Part shown: one piece after another, positions 1 through 5,889 of the stretch | Position numbering within the stretch: position 1 is the first letter of the stretch | Layout: every line of letters begins with the position of its first letter | Source of the DNA: Neisseriaceae bacterium | GTDB taxonomy: Bacteria > Pseudomonadota > Gammaproteobacteria > Burkholderiales > UBA11063 | DNA: 37,334 bases | NCBI GenBank assembly: GCA_003962895.1 | Contig: RXKI01000080.1 | Location: 1 to 37,334, forward strand | Reading direction: 5' to 3' | Translations under genes and position numbers: made by a program | The notes under the pieces: model-generated | What the model saw: only the letters and a program-made list of their open reading frames with translations | Database searches by the model: none | Told to the model about the DNA's origin: nothing

Positions 1-2
1 AC

Positions 3-77
3 CAAGCCTACATGGTTATGTGGGAAGATGGCAAGTCAGCAAAGTCTGCTGCTGCCAAGGCAATCCGTGACGCCTGA
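3..77 (+). CDS. C-terminal end of a truncated protein
   Basis: Only the last 24 codons are in the window; the frame is open from base 3 to TGA at 75-77. The visible residues end in SAKSAAAKAIRDA, an Ala/Lys-rich helical tail. The stop TGA is directly followed by the first copy of the TGTACCC element, so it belongs to the same small-gene block as the genes that follow. No function can be assigned from this fragment. Confidence 0.6.
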   Translation, partial: QAYMVMWEDGKSAKSAAAKAIRDA

Positions 78-128
78 TGTACCCTAATGGGCACTGACAA
101 CCTCTCTTCTCTCTCAAGGAACAAGAAA

Positions 129-344
129 ATGCAGATTTCTGTCACCGCCAAGGGATTCAAGATCGACGGCAAGCAACATTTCTTCGGCAAGCTCCCCACT
201 GTGCTGAGTGGCTTGTCCAAGGGCAATGCTCGTCTCCTCCGCAAAGCATTGTGGAACGCTGGTCATCGCAATCATGCGGCAACTAAGCGGACTCCTTCGG
301 TCCAACCAATGGCAAAGCAGGAAAAGCTCCTGCAAATTGCCTAA
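129..344 (+). CDS. Small basic protein, function unknown
   Basis: A 71-residue protein rich in Lys, Arg and His (RLLRKALWNAGHRNHAATKR near the middle). The ATG at 129 is chosen because AAGGA at 116-120 sits 8 nt upstream; an in-frame ATG at 87 lies inside the intergenic element and has no ribosome site. The basic character would fit nucleic-acid binding, but this is inference. It is followed by a clear terminator, so it ends the first transcription unit. Confidence 0.75.
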   Translation: MQISVTAKGFKIDGKQHFFGKLPTVLSGLSKGNARLLRKALWNAGHRNHAATKRTPSVQPMAKQEKLLQIA

Positions 345-360
345 ATCTCCAAGGTTCGGG

Positions 361-402
361 AAACGAGTGCGATCCAAGATGGGTCCACTCGTTTTTCTTT
401 CT
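361..402 (+). terminator. Intrinsic terminator after the 129-344 gene
   Basis: AAACGAGTG (361-369) pairs with CACTCGTTT (386-394), with a further GATCC/GGGTC-type pairing inside the loop, and is followed by a T-rich run TTTTTCTTTCTT. Confidence 0.85.
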
Positions 403-457
403 TAAAATAAAATTTTAGCTGTACCCTAGTGTGCATCGATCACTAAGGAACAACAAA

Positions 458-699
458 ATGAACGAATTCCAAAACGCTTTCGCTCTCTCTCAAATGGAAC
501 GTCAACGTGCCGCTTCACCGATGCCCAACTGCCAGACTATAAAACCATGATGTCCTCATGGTGGACAAAAGAAATGGCAGAAGGATACTTGGCAAATCAA
601 GAAGGAGAAAATGTCGAAATTCTCCATATTGAAAAACAAAAAGAAACAAATCCACCACAAACAAATCCACCACCAATCTCTGATGACATTCCCTTCTGA
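458..699 (+). pseudogene. Small protein with SSB-like acidic tail, split by an apparent 1-nt deletion
   Basis: As read, two overlapping ORFs appear: 458-550 (30 aa, start MNEFQNAF, after AAGGA) and 547-699 (50 aa), joined by ATGA. The second frame stays open well upstream of its ATG and reads RFTDAQLPDYKTMMSSWW from 511, which looks like real protein. Restoring one C at about 510-511 (GCC to GCCC) joins them into one 80-residue protein. The C-terminus is Pro-rich and ends ISDDIPF, matching the tip of single-stranded DNA-binding proteins that recruits partner enzymes. The protein is too short for an SSB OB fold, so it may be a tail-bearing mimic. Alternatives are genuine translational coupling of two peptides, or a sequencing error. 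Confidence 0.6.
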
Positions 700-740
700 T
701 GTACCCTAGTGGGTATCACCGAACCTCACTGAGAACCAAA

Positions 741-1004
741 ATGAAAAATTTCACCGATCAAGACGTTGTGAAATCCGATTTCGACAGAATCTTGGCAAAT
801 TGCAAAGAACTGATCGAAGCCCCTCCCGAATGGATGAAAAGAGGACTCCAAGAAACAGCGTCAGGTTACGGATCAAAACTAAATTCGGGATTCAAGATTT
901 CATTCAACGGAAAAATCTACCGAATTTATACCACAATCTGGTCGAATTGTGGGACAAATTGGTTCGTCTCTAAGGGAAGAAAAATCATCGTGAGCTTGTG
1001 TTAA
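741..1004 (+). CDS. Small protein of unknown function
   Basis: 87 residues beginning MKNFTDQDVVKSDFDRIL. The N-terminal half is predicted helical (LANCKELIEAPPEWMKRGLQ); the C-terminal half alternates like beta strands (FKISFNGKIYRIYTTIW) and ends with KGRKIIVSLC. The ATG at 741 is preceded by GAGAACCAAA, a weak ribosome site. An in-frame ATG at 699 overlapping the upstream stop would add 14 element-encoded residues (MYPSGYHRT...), which is unlikely to be used. No family recognised. Confidence 0.75.
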   Translation: MKNFTDQDVVKSDFDRILANCKELIEAPPEWMKRGLQETASGYGSKLNSGFKISFNGKIYRIYTTIWSNCGTNWFVSKGRKIIVSLC

Positions 1005-1047
1005 TGTACCCTAATGGGCACCTAACCAACTCCTCGGAAACAAACAA

Positions 1048-1191
1048 ATGAAACTCCTCCTGTTCGTCGTCTGGGCGACCGTCGCCTTCCACGGTCCTGA
1101 ATTTCTTGAAATTGCAAATCACCCTGCAATTGTCCTCATCCAAATTCTCTGGGCAACCGTCTGCATCGGGTTTCTCCAACTCACAGAATAA
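1048..1191 (+). CDS. Small hydrophobic membrane protein
   Basis: 47 residues: an N-terminal hydrophobic stretch (MKLLLFVVWATVAF), a short polar part (HGPEFLEIANHP) and a second hydrophobic stretch (AIVLIQILWATVCIGFL), ending LTE. This predicts two short membrane segments. The ATG at 1048 follows TCGGAAACAA. It is preceded by the element at 1005 and followed by decayed elements. It could be a superinfection or envelope-acting peptide, but nothing shows this directly. Confidence 0.7.
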   Translation: MKLLLFVVWATVAFHGPEFLEIANHPAIVLIQILWATVCIGFLQLTE

Positions 1192-1273
1192 TCCGAACGG
1201 TGTCCTCTAGTAGGATTCCACTTAACTGTGGGACTAATCCGAAATTGGCCACCTAGTAGGATTTTCAAACAAT
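1192..1273 (+). repeat. Gene-free spacer with two decayed TGTACCC elements
   Basis: TGTCCTCTAGTAGGAT (1201-1216) and GCCACCTAGTAGGATT (1249-1264) are diverged copies of the element, each preceded by AATCCGAA. Only about 33 nt lie between them and no start/stop pair is present. The spacer looks like the scar of one or two deleted gene units. Confidence 0.6.
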
Positions 1274-1313
1274 TGTACCCTATTGAGTGTCCTCACCACT
1301 CAAGGAAACAATC

Positions 1314-1607
1314 ATGTCAGCAATCCAGACCAAAGATCACCTCTTTTCAATCATCAACAACGTCGAAAATGTCGACGATCTCTATCATGTGTGCGAAAAT
1401 GTCATCATGCCAGTTCTCGTACACACCGAAGGGTTCTGGATCGAACTGAGATACTGCTATAAAGCTGCTGAAATTGCAGATCGTTGTGTTGCTTGCCTCA
1501 ATCACTGGCTCACCACTTGCCAGCATCACAAAACAATTCAAAAACTTTCCCAATTGAAAGCAAATATGCAAACAATTGGAGACAAGTACCGAATTCTTCA
1601 AAATTAG
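1314..1607 (+). CDS. Small helical Cys/His-containing protein
   Basis: 97 residues starting MSAIQTKDHLFSIINNVENV, with CTCAAGGAAACAATC just before the ATG giving good spacing. It appears mostly helical with scattered Cys (CENV, CYKAAEIADRCVACLNHW, TTCQHH). The Cys and His do not form a regular CxxC pair set, so a zinc site is possible but unproven. The stop TAG is 1 nt before the next element. No family recognised. Confidence 0.75.
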   Translation: MSAIQTKDHLFSIINNVENVDDLYHVCENVIMPVLVHTEGFWIELRYCYKAAEIADRCVACLNHWLTTCQHHKTIQKLSQLKANMQTIGDKYRILQN

Positions 1608-1649
1608 TTGTACCCTAATGGGCACCGAACCACCCAACAGGAAAACATC

Positions 1650-1904
1650 ATGTCAGTCCAAATTCTCGAAGGCCCAACCAAATATGTGACGCAATGTCAC
1701 AATTGTTCAGCAATTCTTTCTTACGAGAAAGAAGATGTGGAAGAAACAATAAATCTCAACCCTGATTCTCCATCGCACGTCATCCCCTGCCCCCATTGCA
1801 AAAATGAAACAGGAGTTCATTCCAATCCGATTTATCGGGTAACAATGGAATCTTACAGAAAAGACCCCGCAAAAGCCAAAGAAAAAATGAAATGCATCGA
1901 ATAA
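1650..1904 (+). CDS. Small zinc-ribbon protein
   Basis: 84 residues with two CxxC knuckles, C16-HN-C19 and C47-PH-C50 (CHNC and CPHC), the usual layout of a zinc ribbon. The segment between is acidic (EKEDVEETINLNPDSPS) and the C-terminus is Lys-rich. The partner could be nucleic acid or protein; the sequence does not tell. The ATG at 1650 follows CAGGAAAACATC. An in-frame TTG at 1608 inside the element gives a longer ORF but is not favoured. Confidence 0.8.
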   Translation: MSVQILEGPTKYVTQCHNCSAILSYEKEDVEETINLNPDSPSHVIPCPHCKNETGVHSNPIYRVTMESYRKDPAKAKEKMKCIE

Positions 1905-1955
1905 TCGATGTACCCTAGTGGATGTTCTCACCAACCTCCTCTCAAGGAAACGATC

Positions 1956-2168
1956 ATGGTCATCACTGGCGAAAAGATTACTCTCTACCGAATGGCAACC
2001 CTCAAAGTTGGTCTGAAGCTCGAATGTAAAGGATTGAAAAAGCGGGGAGAATCCTGCTTCTCAATCATCAAACGAGAATGGAATTTGAAAGGAACCAAAC
2101 AGAAAGTCCTCGAAGAGTTCTCTGCGATTTATGAGAAAGCTAAAATCGCTCAGGGAATTCAAGGGTAA
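1956..2168 (+). CDS. Small basic protein, unknown function
   Basis: 70 residues starting MVITGEKITLYRMATLKVGL, Lys-rich, with a central GLKKRGESCFSIIKREW and a helical C-terminus (KVLEEFSAIYEKAKIAQ). CTCAAGGAAACGATC before the ATG gives a good ribosome site. It is the last gene before a terminator, so it closes a transcription unit. No family recognised. Confidence 0.75.
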   Translation: MVITGEKITLYRMATLKVGLKLECKGLKKRGESCFSIIKREWNLKGTKQKVLEEFSAIYEKAKIAQGIQG

Positions 2169-2174
2169 ATCCCG

Positions 2175-2216
2175 TGTCCTAATTTCAAGGAAATGCCCCA
2201 TGACATGGAATTAGGT
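2175..2216 (+). other. Decayed element and hairpin upstream of terminator
   Basis: TGTCCTAAT at 2175-2183 resembles the intergenic element with bases missing, followed by AAGGA and ATG at 2193. CCTAATTTCA (2178-2187) pairs with TGGAATTAGG (2206-2215) with one wobble. The ATG would start an 8-codon ORF (2193-2219), but AAGGA is only 1 nt away. It reads as a decayed gene unit. Confidence 0.5.
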
Positions 2217-2217
2217 T

Positions 2218-2254
2218 AAAGAGACAGAGAGAAATCTCTGTCTCTTTTTTTTCT
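2218..2254 (+). terminator. Strong intrinsic terminator
   Basis: A perfect 11-bp stem AGAGACAGAGA (2220-2230) / TCTCTGTCTCT (2235-2245), a GAAA tetraloop and a T8 tract. It ends the unit containing the genes from 458 to 2168. The next element copy begins at 2272. Confidence 0.92.
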
Positions 2255-2309
2255 TTAATTAAAAAATTAGCTGTACCCTAATGGGCACGAAACCCAACAG
2301 GAACCATCT

Positions 2310-2495
2310 ATGATCCTCGATCTCAACAAAAAGTTCCAAATCACCTTCCTCGGACGAAAGAAATCAGAAGCTGGTCGTGGTCCAAAACAAATCATGACCG
2401 CCATTTCATTCGGAAACGACGCAATGGATGCAATTGCTGATGTGAACCGACGTTTTGATGTCTGGCTTGTGAAAAATATCGCAATTGTACCCTAA
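2310..2495 (+). CDS. Small protein, unknown function; stop codon lies in the element
   Basis: 61 residues from ATG 2310, with CAGGAACCATCT upstream. The N-terminus is beta-like (LNKKFQITFLGRKK), followed by AISFGNDAMDAIADVNRRF. The last codons GTA CCC TAA are bases 2487-2495 of the next TGTACCCTAA element, so the element provides the terminal Val-Pro and the stop. The gene at 5590-5889 ends in exactly the same way. Confidence 0.75.
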   Translation: MILDLNKKFQITFLGRKKSEAGRGPKQIMTAISFGNDAMDAIADVNRRFDVWLVKNIAIVP

Positions 2496-2530
2496 TGGGC
2501 ACGAAACCACTCACCAAACGAGACAGAACC

Positions 2531-2779
2531 ATGCCAAAACCGATCTTCAACAAGAAAGACATCATCAAGGCTTACTACCTGATCGAAGTCCTCTGGAATC
2601 GATCAGGCTGGCTTCCCGAACGTCCTTCAAACTCCCGCCGCAAAGAAGCAACTCACGTTCAAATCCATCGCATGGGCATCAATTACCAAAATTTGTGCCC
2701 AAATGGATGGAAATCTCTTTCCCGTAATGGAAAGAAAATCTTCAAATTACTGGAAAAACGATACGGATTCATCCAGTAA
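2531..2779 (+). CDS. Small basic protein, unknown function
   Basis: 82 residues, strongly basic (SNSRRKEATHVQIHRMG, SLSRNGKKIFKLLEKRYG). The ATG at 2531 is preceded by GAGACAGAACC, a weak ribosome site. An in-frame ATG at 2495 inside the element gives a 94-residue form. The C-terminal FKLLEKRYGFIQ could be part of a small winged-helix or HTH fold, but this is only an impression. Confidence 0.7.
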   Translation: MPKPIFNKKDIIKAYYLIEVLWNRSGWLPERPSNSRRKEATHVQIHRMGINYQNLCPNGWKSLSRNGKKIFKLLEKRYGFIQ

Positions 2780-2825
2780 TTGTACCCTAATGGGCACGAA
2801 ACCTCCCCCAAATCGAGAAAAATCC

Positions 2826-2924
2826 ATGTGCCCAAAGAAATTTCTTCAGATTGTCACAATGACAGCCGTAGCATCTCTCGGAATTTATGCCTATCTGGCA
2901 GTAGCCATTCTGTATGTCGACTGA
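2826..2924 (+). CDS. 32-residue single-pass membrane peptide
   Basis: A short basic N-terminus (MCPKKFLQ) is followed by a continuous hydrophobic segment (IVTMTAVASLGIYAYLAVAI) and ends LYVD. GAGAAAAATCC precedes the ATG. It is flanked by intact elements at 2781 and 2925, which supports it as a real unit despite its size. Confidence 0.6.
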   Translation: MCPKKFLQIVTMTAVASLGIYAYLAVAILYVD

Positions 2925-2969
2925 TGTACCCTGATGGTCATCACCTCACCTCAAACAGGAATGTGCAAG

Positions 2970-3209
2970 ATGCAAGGTTCCAAAGGTCTCGGAAGAAATC
3001 AAAGAAATCTCTACAATTTCTTTGTGAGACACCCAAATAACTGGCATACCATCGGCGGGGATGTCGTCACCCAAAGGATATTAAATGATTTAATATCCAG
3101 AAATCTCGTCAAAAAAAATGAGTTCGGTCAATGTACCCTAGTGGTCAACGAACCCATTCAGGACCAAAACCATGAACCGTGTCACCTTCCTCTACCATCC
3201 AATTCTTGA
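2970..3209 (+). CDS. Small winged-helix-like protein whose ORF reads through the next element
   Basis: 79 residues. LYNFFVRHPNNWHTIGG, VVTQRILNDLISRNLVKK and a following hairpin resemble a winged-helix DNA-binding domain, suggesting a small regulator (inference). ATG 2970 is preferred over ATG 2961 because CAGGA lies directly against 2961 but 9 nt before 2970. The reading frame does not stop before the element at 3131: TGT ACC CTA GTG is read as CTLV, adding about 25 residues and overlapping the next gene by 38 nt. The tail is probably an accident of a lost stop. Confidence 0.65.
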   Translation: MQGSKGLGRNQRNLYNFFVRHPNNWHTIGGDVVTQRILNDLISRNLVKKNEFGQCTLVVNEPIQDQNHEPCHLPLPSNS

Positions 3210-3369
3210 CGTTACCATCGTAATTAAAAGAAAAGATGGAAAAGAAACGACAATCCAAGTATTCGGAGAGAATGCCCATCTAATCTCCGAATTTGAAAAA
3301 AATCTCTCAATTTCGGGAGGAATTCCTTCAGGATGGGTCGAAGCTGGATTTGTAACCACCAGAAACTGA
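3172..3369 (+). CDS. Small beta-rich protein, unknown function
   Basis: 65 residues beginning MNRVTFLYHPILDVTIVIKR; alternating hydrophobic strands (TFLYHPILDVTIVI, ETTIQVFG) precede a short helix (AHLISEFEKNL). CAGGACCAAAACC precedes the ATG. The stop at 3367-3369 is followed at 3371 by a degenerate element (TGTACAGCGG). No family recognised. Confidence 0.72.
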   Translation: MNRVTFLYHPILDVTIVIKRKDGKETTIQVFGENAHLISEFEKNLSISGGIPSGWVEAGFVTTRN

Positions 3370-3409
3370 TTGTACAGCGGCATCTCACCCCCGTTCAAGG
3401 ATCAAACCA

Positions 3410-3586
3410 ATGGCTCGCCTCACTCTCAAGTTTCTCGAAGAACTCGGAAAAGCTCACGGAATCAAAATCGAACGCCGTGGAAGGGGCAATTCCTACGATG
3501 TGTGGAAGCATGACCACACAATCCACGAAGTTCCCAATTTGATGGAAGCATATCGTTCCATCAATGAACTGAAAAACGAAAAGTAA
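3410..3586 (+). CDS. Small protein, unknown function
   Basis: 58 residues from ATG 3410, with TTCAAGGATCAAACCA upstream giving good spacing. The sequence runs from a helix (LTLKFLEELGKAHG) to a strand-like IKIERRGRGNSYDVWKH and a C-terminal helix (LMEAYRSINELKNEK). The alpha-beta-alpha order with a basic centre is common among small phage proteins, but no family is recognised. The element before it is one of the decayed copies. Confidence 0.72.
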   Translation: MARLTLKFLEELGKAHGIKIERRGRGNSYDVWKHDHTIHEVPNLMEAYRSINELKNEK

Positions 3587-3633
3587 TTGTACCCTAGTGT
3601 GTGTTCTCCCCACCACCCACTCAGGAAACAATA

Positions 3634-3849
3634 ATGGACATCGAAGCAAATTGGGAACAAATCTGTGATTGCTGCTCGAAAGAATCTCCTGACATGGAAA
3701 TTCTCTACGATCTCGCCAATGAAGGACTCCTTTGGCTAAAACGTGGTGGCTTCCCACCAAAACTTTTTGGCGGGAATACAAAGCTGGCAATAGACATCTA
3801 CCAATCACTCAGATCAATCGCCAGTGATTGTACCCTGATTGTTGCCTAA
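3634..3849 (+). CDS. Small acidic helical protein reading through the element
   Basis: 71 residues starting MDIEANWEQICDCCSKES. An acidic helical N-terminus with CDCC is followed by EILYDLANEGLLWLKRGG and a C-terminal helix. As in the gene at 2970, the frame enters the next element (3829): TGT ACC CTG ATT is read as CTLI, and the protein ends CTLIVA at a TAA just after it. CTCAGGAAACAATA precedes the ATG. Confidence 0.72.
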   Translation: MDIEANWEQICDCCSKESPDMEILYDLANEGLLWLKRGGFPPKLFGGNTKLAIDIYQSLRSIASDCTLIVA

Positions 3850-3875
3850 ACCAGAACCCCTAAAGGAACCAACTC

Positions 3876-4040
3876 GTGCCAACAATCAATTCCCTCATCC
3901 AATCCTATCTCGATTTCGTCAACAATTATCTGACAATCGAGAAGTTCGCTGAACATCACCAAATCACCCCAAAACAAGCCAATCTCATTCTCGCCACAGG
4001 AAAAGAATTGCACGAAAATCGTGTCTCTGGCGAAGAATAA
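3876..4040 (+). CDS. Small helical protein with GTG start
   Basis: 54 residues from GTG 3876; AAAGGA at 3862-3867 is 8 nt upstream and no ATG is available. Two helices, SLIQSYLDFVNNYLTIEKFA and PKQANLILATGKELHE, are linked by EHHQIT in a helix-turn-helix-like order. The same order is common in short phage proteins, but its role here is unknown. The stop TAA abuts the element at 4041. Confidence 0.72.
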   Translation: MPTINSLIQSYLDFVNNYLTIEKFAEHHQITPKQANLILATGKELHENRVSGEE

Positions 4041-4080
4041 TGTACCCTAATGGGCATCACAACCCAAACAGGAACAAATC

Positions 4081-4251
4081 ATGGGAACCAATCACCGAAA
4101 TCTTGCATCGTGGACTTACAGAACTGTGATCCACTCGGGTCGTCAAGTCCTCACTGGCATCTTCCGAGACGAAAAAGATAAATTCTATGTTCTCCATGCC
4201 AAGAATCGTGTGAGTGGACCATATCCACTCAATGACCCCAGGTTCAAATAA
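4081..4251 (+). CDS. Small beta-strand-rich protein, unknown function
   Basis: 56 residues beginning MGTNHRNLASWTYRTVIHSG. The pattern TYRTVIHSGRQVLTGIF then KFYVLHAKNRVSG suggests three short strands, like a small beta-barrel fragment. CAGGAACAAATC precedes the ATG. The element at 4041 before it and that at 4252 after it are intact. Confidence 0.72.
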   Translation: MGTNHRNLASWTYRTVIHSGRQVLTGIFRDEKDKFYVLHAKNRVSGPYPLNDPRFK

Positions 4252-4297
4252 TGTACCCTAATGAGCGGTAGAACCAACCACTCTCAGGATCAGAACC

Positions 4298-4408
4298 ATG
4301 TCCACTCTCGAAATTGCAATCCGACTCCAACTCCGTTGTTTTCTTGCCAAAAATAATGACAAGAAAATAATCCACAATCTCCTGTCTCAACTCAAAAACT
4401 GCAAGTAA
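4298..4408 (+). CDS. 36-residue helical peptide
   Basis: Starts MSTLEIAIRLQLRCFLAK, basic and amphipathic, ending LLSQLKNCK. CTCAGGATCAGAACC precedes the ATG. The leader GCGGTAGAACCAACC(A)CTCTCA after its element is almost identical to that before the gene at 4908, showing recent duplication of the leader though the genes differ. Confidence 0.62.
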   Translation: MSTLEIAIRLQLRCFLAKNNDKKIIHNLLSQLKNCK

Positions 4409-4447
4409 TTGTACCCTAATGGGCACGAAACCCAACAGGAAACAACC

Positions 4448-4861
4448 ATGCTCAAAGTTTGTGACTGCGTGTTCTACGGATTGGACTCGTTCGGAAAAAA
4501 ACGCCAAAGCTGGCGGGTGACACAATGCTATAGAAAACAAACCGTCCAAGAATTCGACGAATTGTACCCTATGGATTGTGATGTCCTCAAGGACATCATC
4601 GAACTCGACCGACTCAAATCCAAATACTCAAGAATGGAACAGGGTCTGCCGACAAATGAATTCTTCAGATTGATTCCATGCCTCCCCGAAGAAGCAACCC
4701 ACGTAGGATTGACATCAATTTGTGGGGCAATTGCACCAATCGAAGAGTGTGAATTCATCGAAGTCGTTCCTTGGTCTCAAGAATTGATCGAATCCACACA
4801 AGAGGCAGCAGCAAGTCGAATTAAAAACGATTTGCGTTACTACGAATGGCAATGGTCCTGA
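4448..4861 (+). CDS. 137-residue protein with a complete element embedded in its frame
   Basis: The longest gene of this block. It begins MLKVCDCVFYGLDSFGKK and ends WQWS. At 4563 the sequence TGTACCCTATGG, followed at 4586 by CTCAAGGA, reproduces an intergenic element with its ribosome site, but here it is translated (LYPMDCDVLKDI) without interruption. The part before (about 38 residues) and the part after may be two genes fused across an element, or the match is chance. The C-terminal part has LIPCLPEEATHVGL, ICGAIAPIEECEFIEVVPW and a helical tail. No family recognised. Confidence 0.75.
   Translation: MLKVCDCVFYGLDSFGKKRQSWRVTQCYRKQTVQEFDELYPMDCDVLKDIIELDRLKSKYSRMEQGLPTNEFFRLIPCLPEEATHVGLTSICGAIAPIEECEFIEVVPWSQELIESTQEAAASRIKNDLRYYEWQWS
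4563..4593 (+). repeat. TGTACCC element inside the 4448-4861 reading frame
   Basis: TGTACCCTATGGATTG plus CTCAAGGA about 23 nt later matches the core and spacing of true intergenic copies. No start codon follows at the usual distance; ATCATC is where an ATG would be expected. Confidence 0.55.
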
Positions 4862-4907
4862 TGTACCCTAGTGTGCGGTAGAACCAACCCTCTCAAGGAT
4901 CAGAACC

Positions 4908-5099
4908 ATGTCGAATGTCAAGGTCAAGTCTGGAATGGGCGGATCACGTTGCGGGAAAGGTCGCCGTGAACGCACCGAAACCCTCAAGAAACTCAGCAAA
5001 AAACTCCGCCGTCAACAAGCAAAAAAATTTCTTGATTCTGTTGACATGGTTTTCGGTCAAGCTCGAACTTTCCACCCCGAAGATGTTTGGAAAGTTTAA
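4908..5099 (+). CDS. Small highly basic protein
   Basis: 63 residues, very rich in Lys and Arg (KGRRERTETLKKLSKKLRR), with a Gly-rich start (KVKSGMGGSRCGKG). Such composition fits nucleic-acid binding. CTCAAGGATCAGAACC gives a good ribosome site for ATG 4908. The C-terminus (FLDSVDMVFGQARTFHPEDV) is less basic. The overlapping frame from 4915 has a poorer start and is treated as a shadow. Confidence 0.75.
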   Translation: MSNVKVKSGMGGSRCGKGRRERTETLKKLSKKLRRQQAKKFLDSVDMVFGQARTFHPEDVWKV

Positions 5100-5146
5100 T
5101 GTACCCTAATGGGCGGTAACTCACCCTCTCCTCAAGGATCAACGCA

Positions 5147-5278
5147 ATGCCAAATGTCTTCGTTTCAACCAAGGATTCATGCGAAAATTTTGAAAATTTT
5201 CTCAAGATTTTCGTCCCGCTTTGTGTCGCCACCCTGATCTTCTTTCTCGCACTCTTCATCTGGGTTTATAACATCTGA
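5147..5278 (+). CDS. 43-residue single-pass membrane protein
   Basis: A polar N-terminus (MPNVFVSTKDSCENFENF) is followed by one hydrophobic segment (FVPLCVATLIFFLALFIWVY) and NI. CTCAAGGATCAACGCA precedes the ATG. It is the third small membrane protein of this block, with those at 1048 and 2826. Confidence 0.68.
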   Translation: MPNVFVSTKDSCENFENFLKIFVPLCVATLIFFLALFIWVYNI

Positions 5279-5323
5279 TGTACCCTAATGGTTGTGACAA
5301 CCGAACCCATCAGGACCAGAACC

Positions 5324-5539
5324 ATGAACATCGTCTTCGCCTTCTCGACCCCCTTCTTCGCCAATCTCCCAGCTTCGGGAAAGGATTCTGTAAGAAAAGA
5401 ATGGCACTATTCTTACATTATTAAAGGCAATGAACGGGCGGGCTGGCAATCAATCACGACTTTCGAGTCCCCAGAAGAATTCATGCGAGAACAATTCGGA
5501 GAAAATCACGGACGACAATTGATGATCGTCGCATCCTGA
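5324..5539 (+). CDS. Small protein, unknown function
   Basis: 71 residues starting MNIVFAFSTPFFANLPASG, then WHYSYIIKGNERAGWQSITT and a helical SPEEFMREQFGENH, ending LMIVAS. This strand-strand-helix order resembles small phage proteins that pass a residue from strand to helix, but no family is recognised. CAGGACCAGAACC precedes ATG 5324. Confidence 0.75.
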   Translation: MNIVFAFSTPFFANLPASGKDSVRKEWHYSYIIKGNERAGWQSITTFESPEEFMREQFGENHGRQLMIVAS

Positions 5540-5589
5540 TTGTACCCTAGTGTGTGGTGAGACCGAACCCCAACCACTGGAACCTGACC

Positions 5590-5889
5590 ATGCCTGCTAC
5601 CACGACCACGACCACGACTCTGACCACGACTCTGACCTACTCAATCAATGAGCGATGGGAAGGCGGAACCGAATGGATGCTCCCCAATCAAATGGGAAGC
5701 ATCGTCGGCAATGCAATGGGAGACTACACTGTATATCACCGATCCTATTCCTGTCGGGATTTCGATACCTTCGAACAAGCTGAGAAGTGGCTGATCGTAA
5801 TCCTCAAACAGGAATTGCGATCAGCAAACGAACAAGTGGAACGAGCCGCAAAGAAAGCAAAAGAAATCTGCGAAGTGCTTGTACCCTAA
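5590..5889 (+). CDS. Protein with an N-terminal poly-Thr tract; stop in the element
   Basis: 99 residues. The N-terminus is a low-complexity Thr run (MPATTTTTTTLTTTLT), encoded by ACC/ACG/ACT repeats that could expand or contract. The rest is ordinary: YSINERWEGGTEWMLPNQMG, DYTVYHRSYSCRDFDTFEQA, and a C-terminal helix (ELRSANEQVERAAKKAKEI). GTA CCC TAA of the last element forms the end of the frame. It is the last gene of the GC-richer block, followed by a terminator. Confidence 0.75.
   Translation: MPATTTTTTTLTTTLTYSINERWEGGTEWMLPNQMGSIVGNAMGDYTVYHRSYSCRDFDTFEQAEKWLIVILKQELRSANEQVERAAKKAKEICEVLVP

Noticed and set aside
78-130. N-terminal extensions starting in the element (MYPNGH.., MGTKP..)
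   Set aside because: The NTG of the element is in frame with the main gene in only about a third of the cases and has no ribosome site; the downstream ATG does.
2193-2219. 8-codon ORF before the terminator
   Set aside because: AAGGA is only 1 nt from the ATG and the sequence is part of a hairpin; no sign of a functional peptide.
4915-5109. Overlapping frame in the 4908 gene
   Set aside because: Start lies inside the other frame at poor spacing; the 4908 ATG has a good AAGGA site.
5590-5640. Poly-Thr tract as a phase-variable repeat
   Set aside because: The codons are mixed ACC/ACG/ACT with CTG interruptions and units of three, so slippage would change length but not frame; noted only as low complexity.
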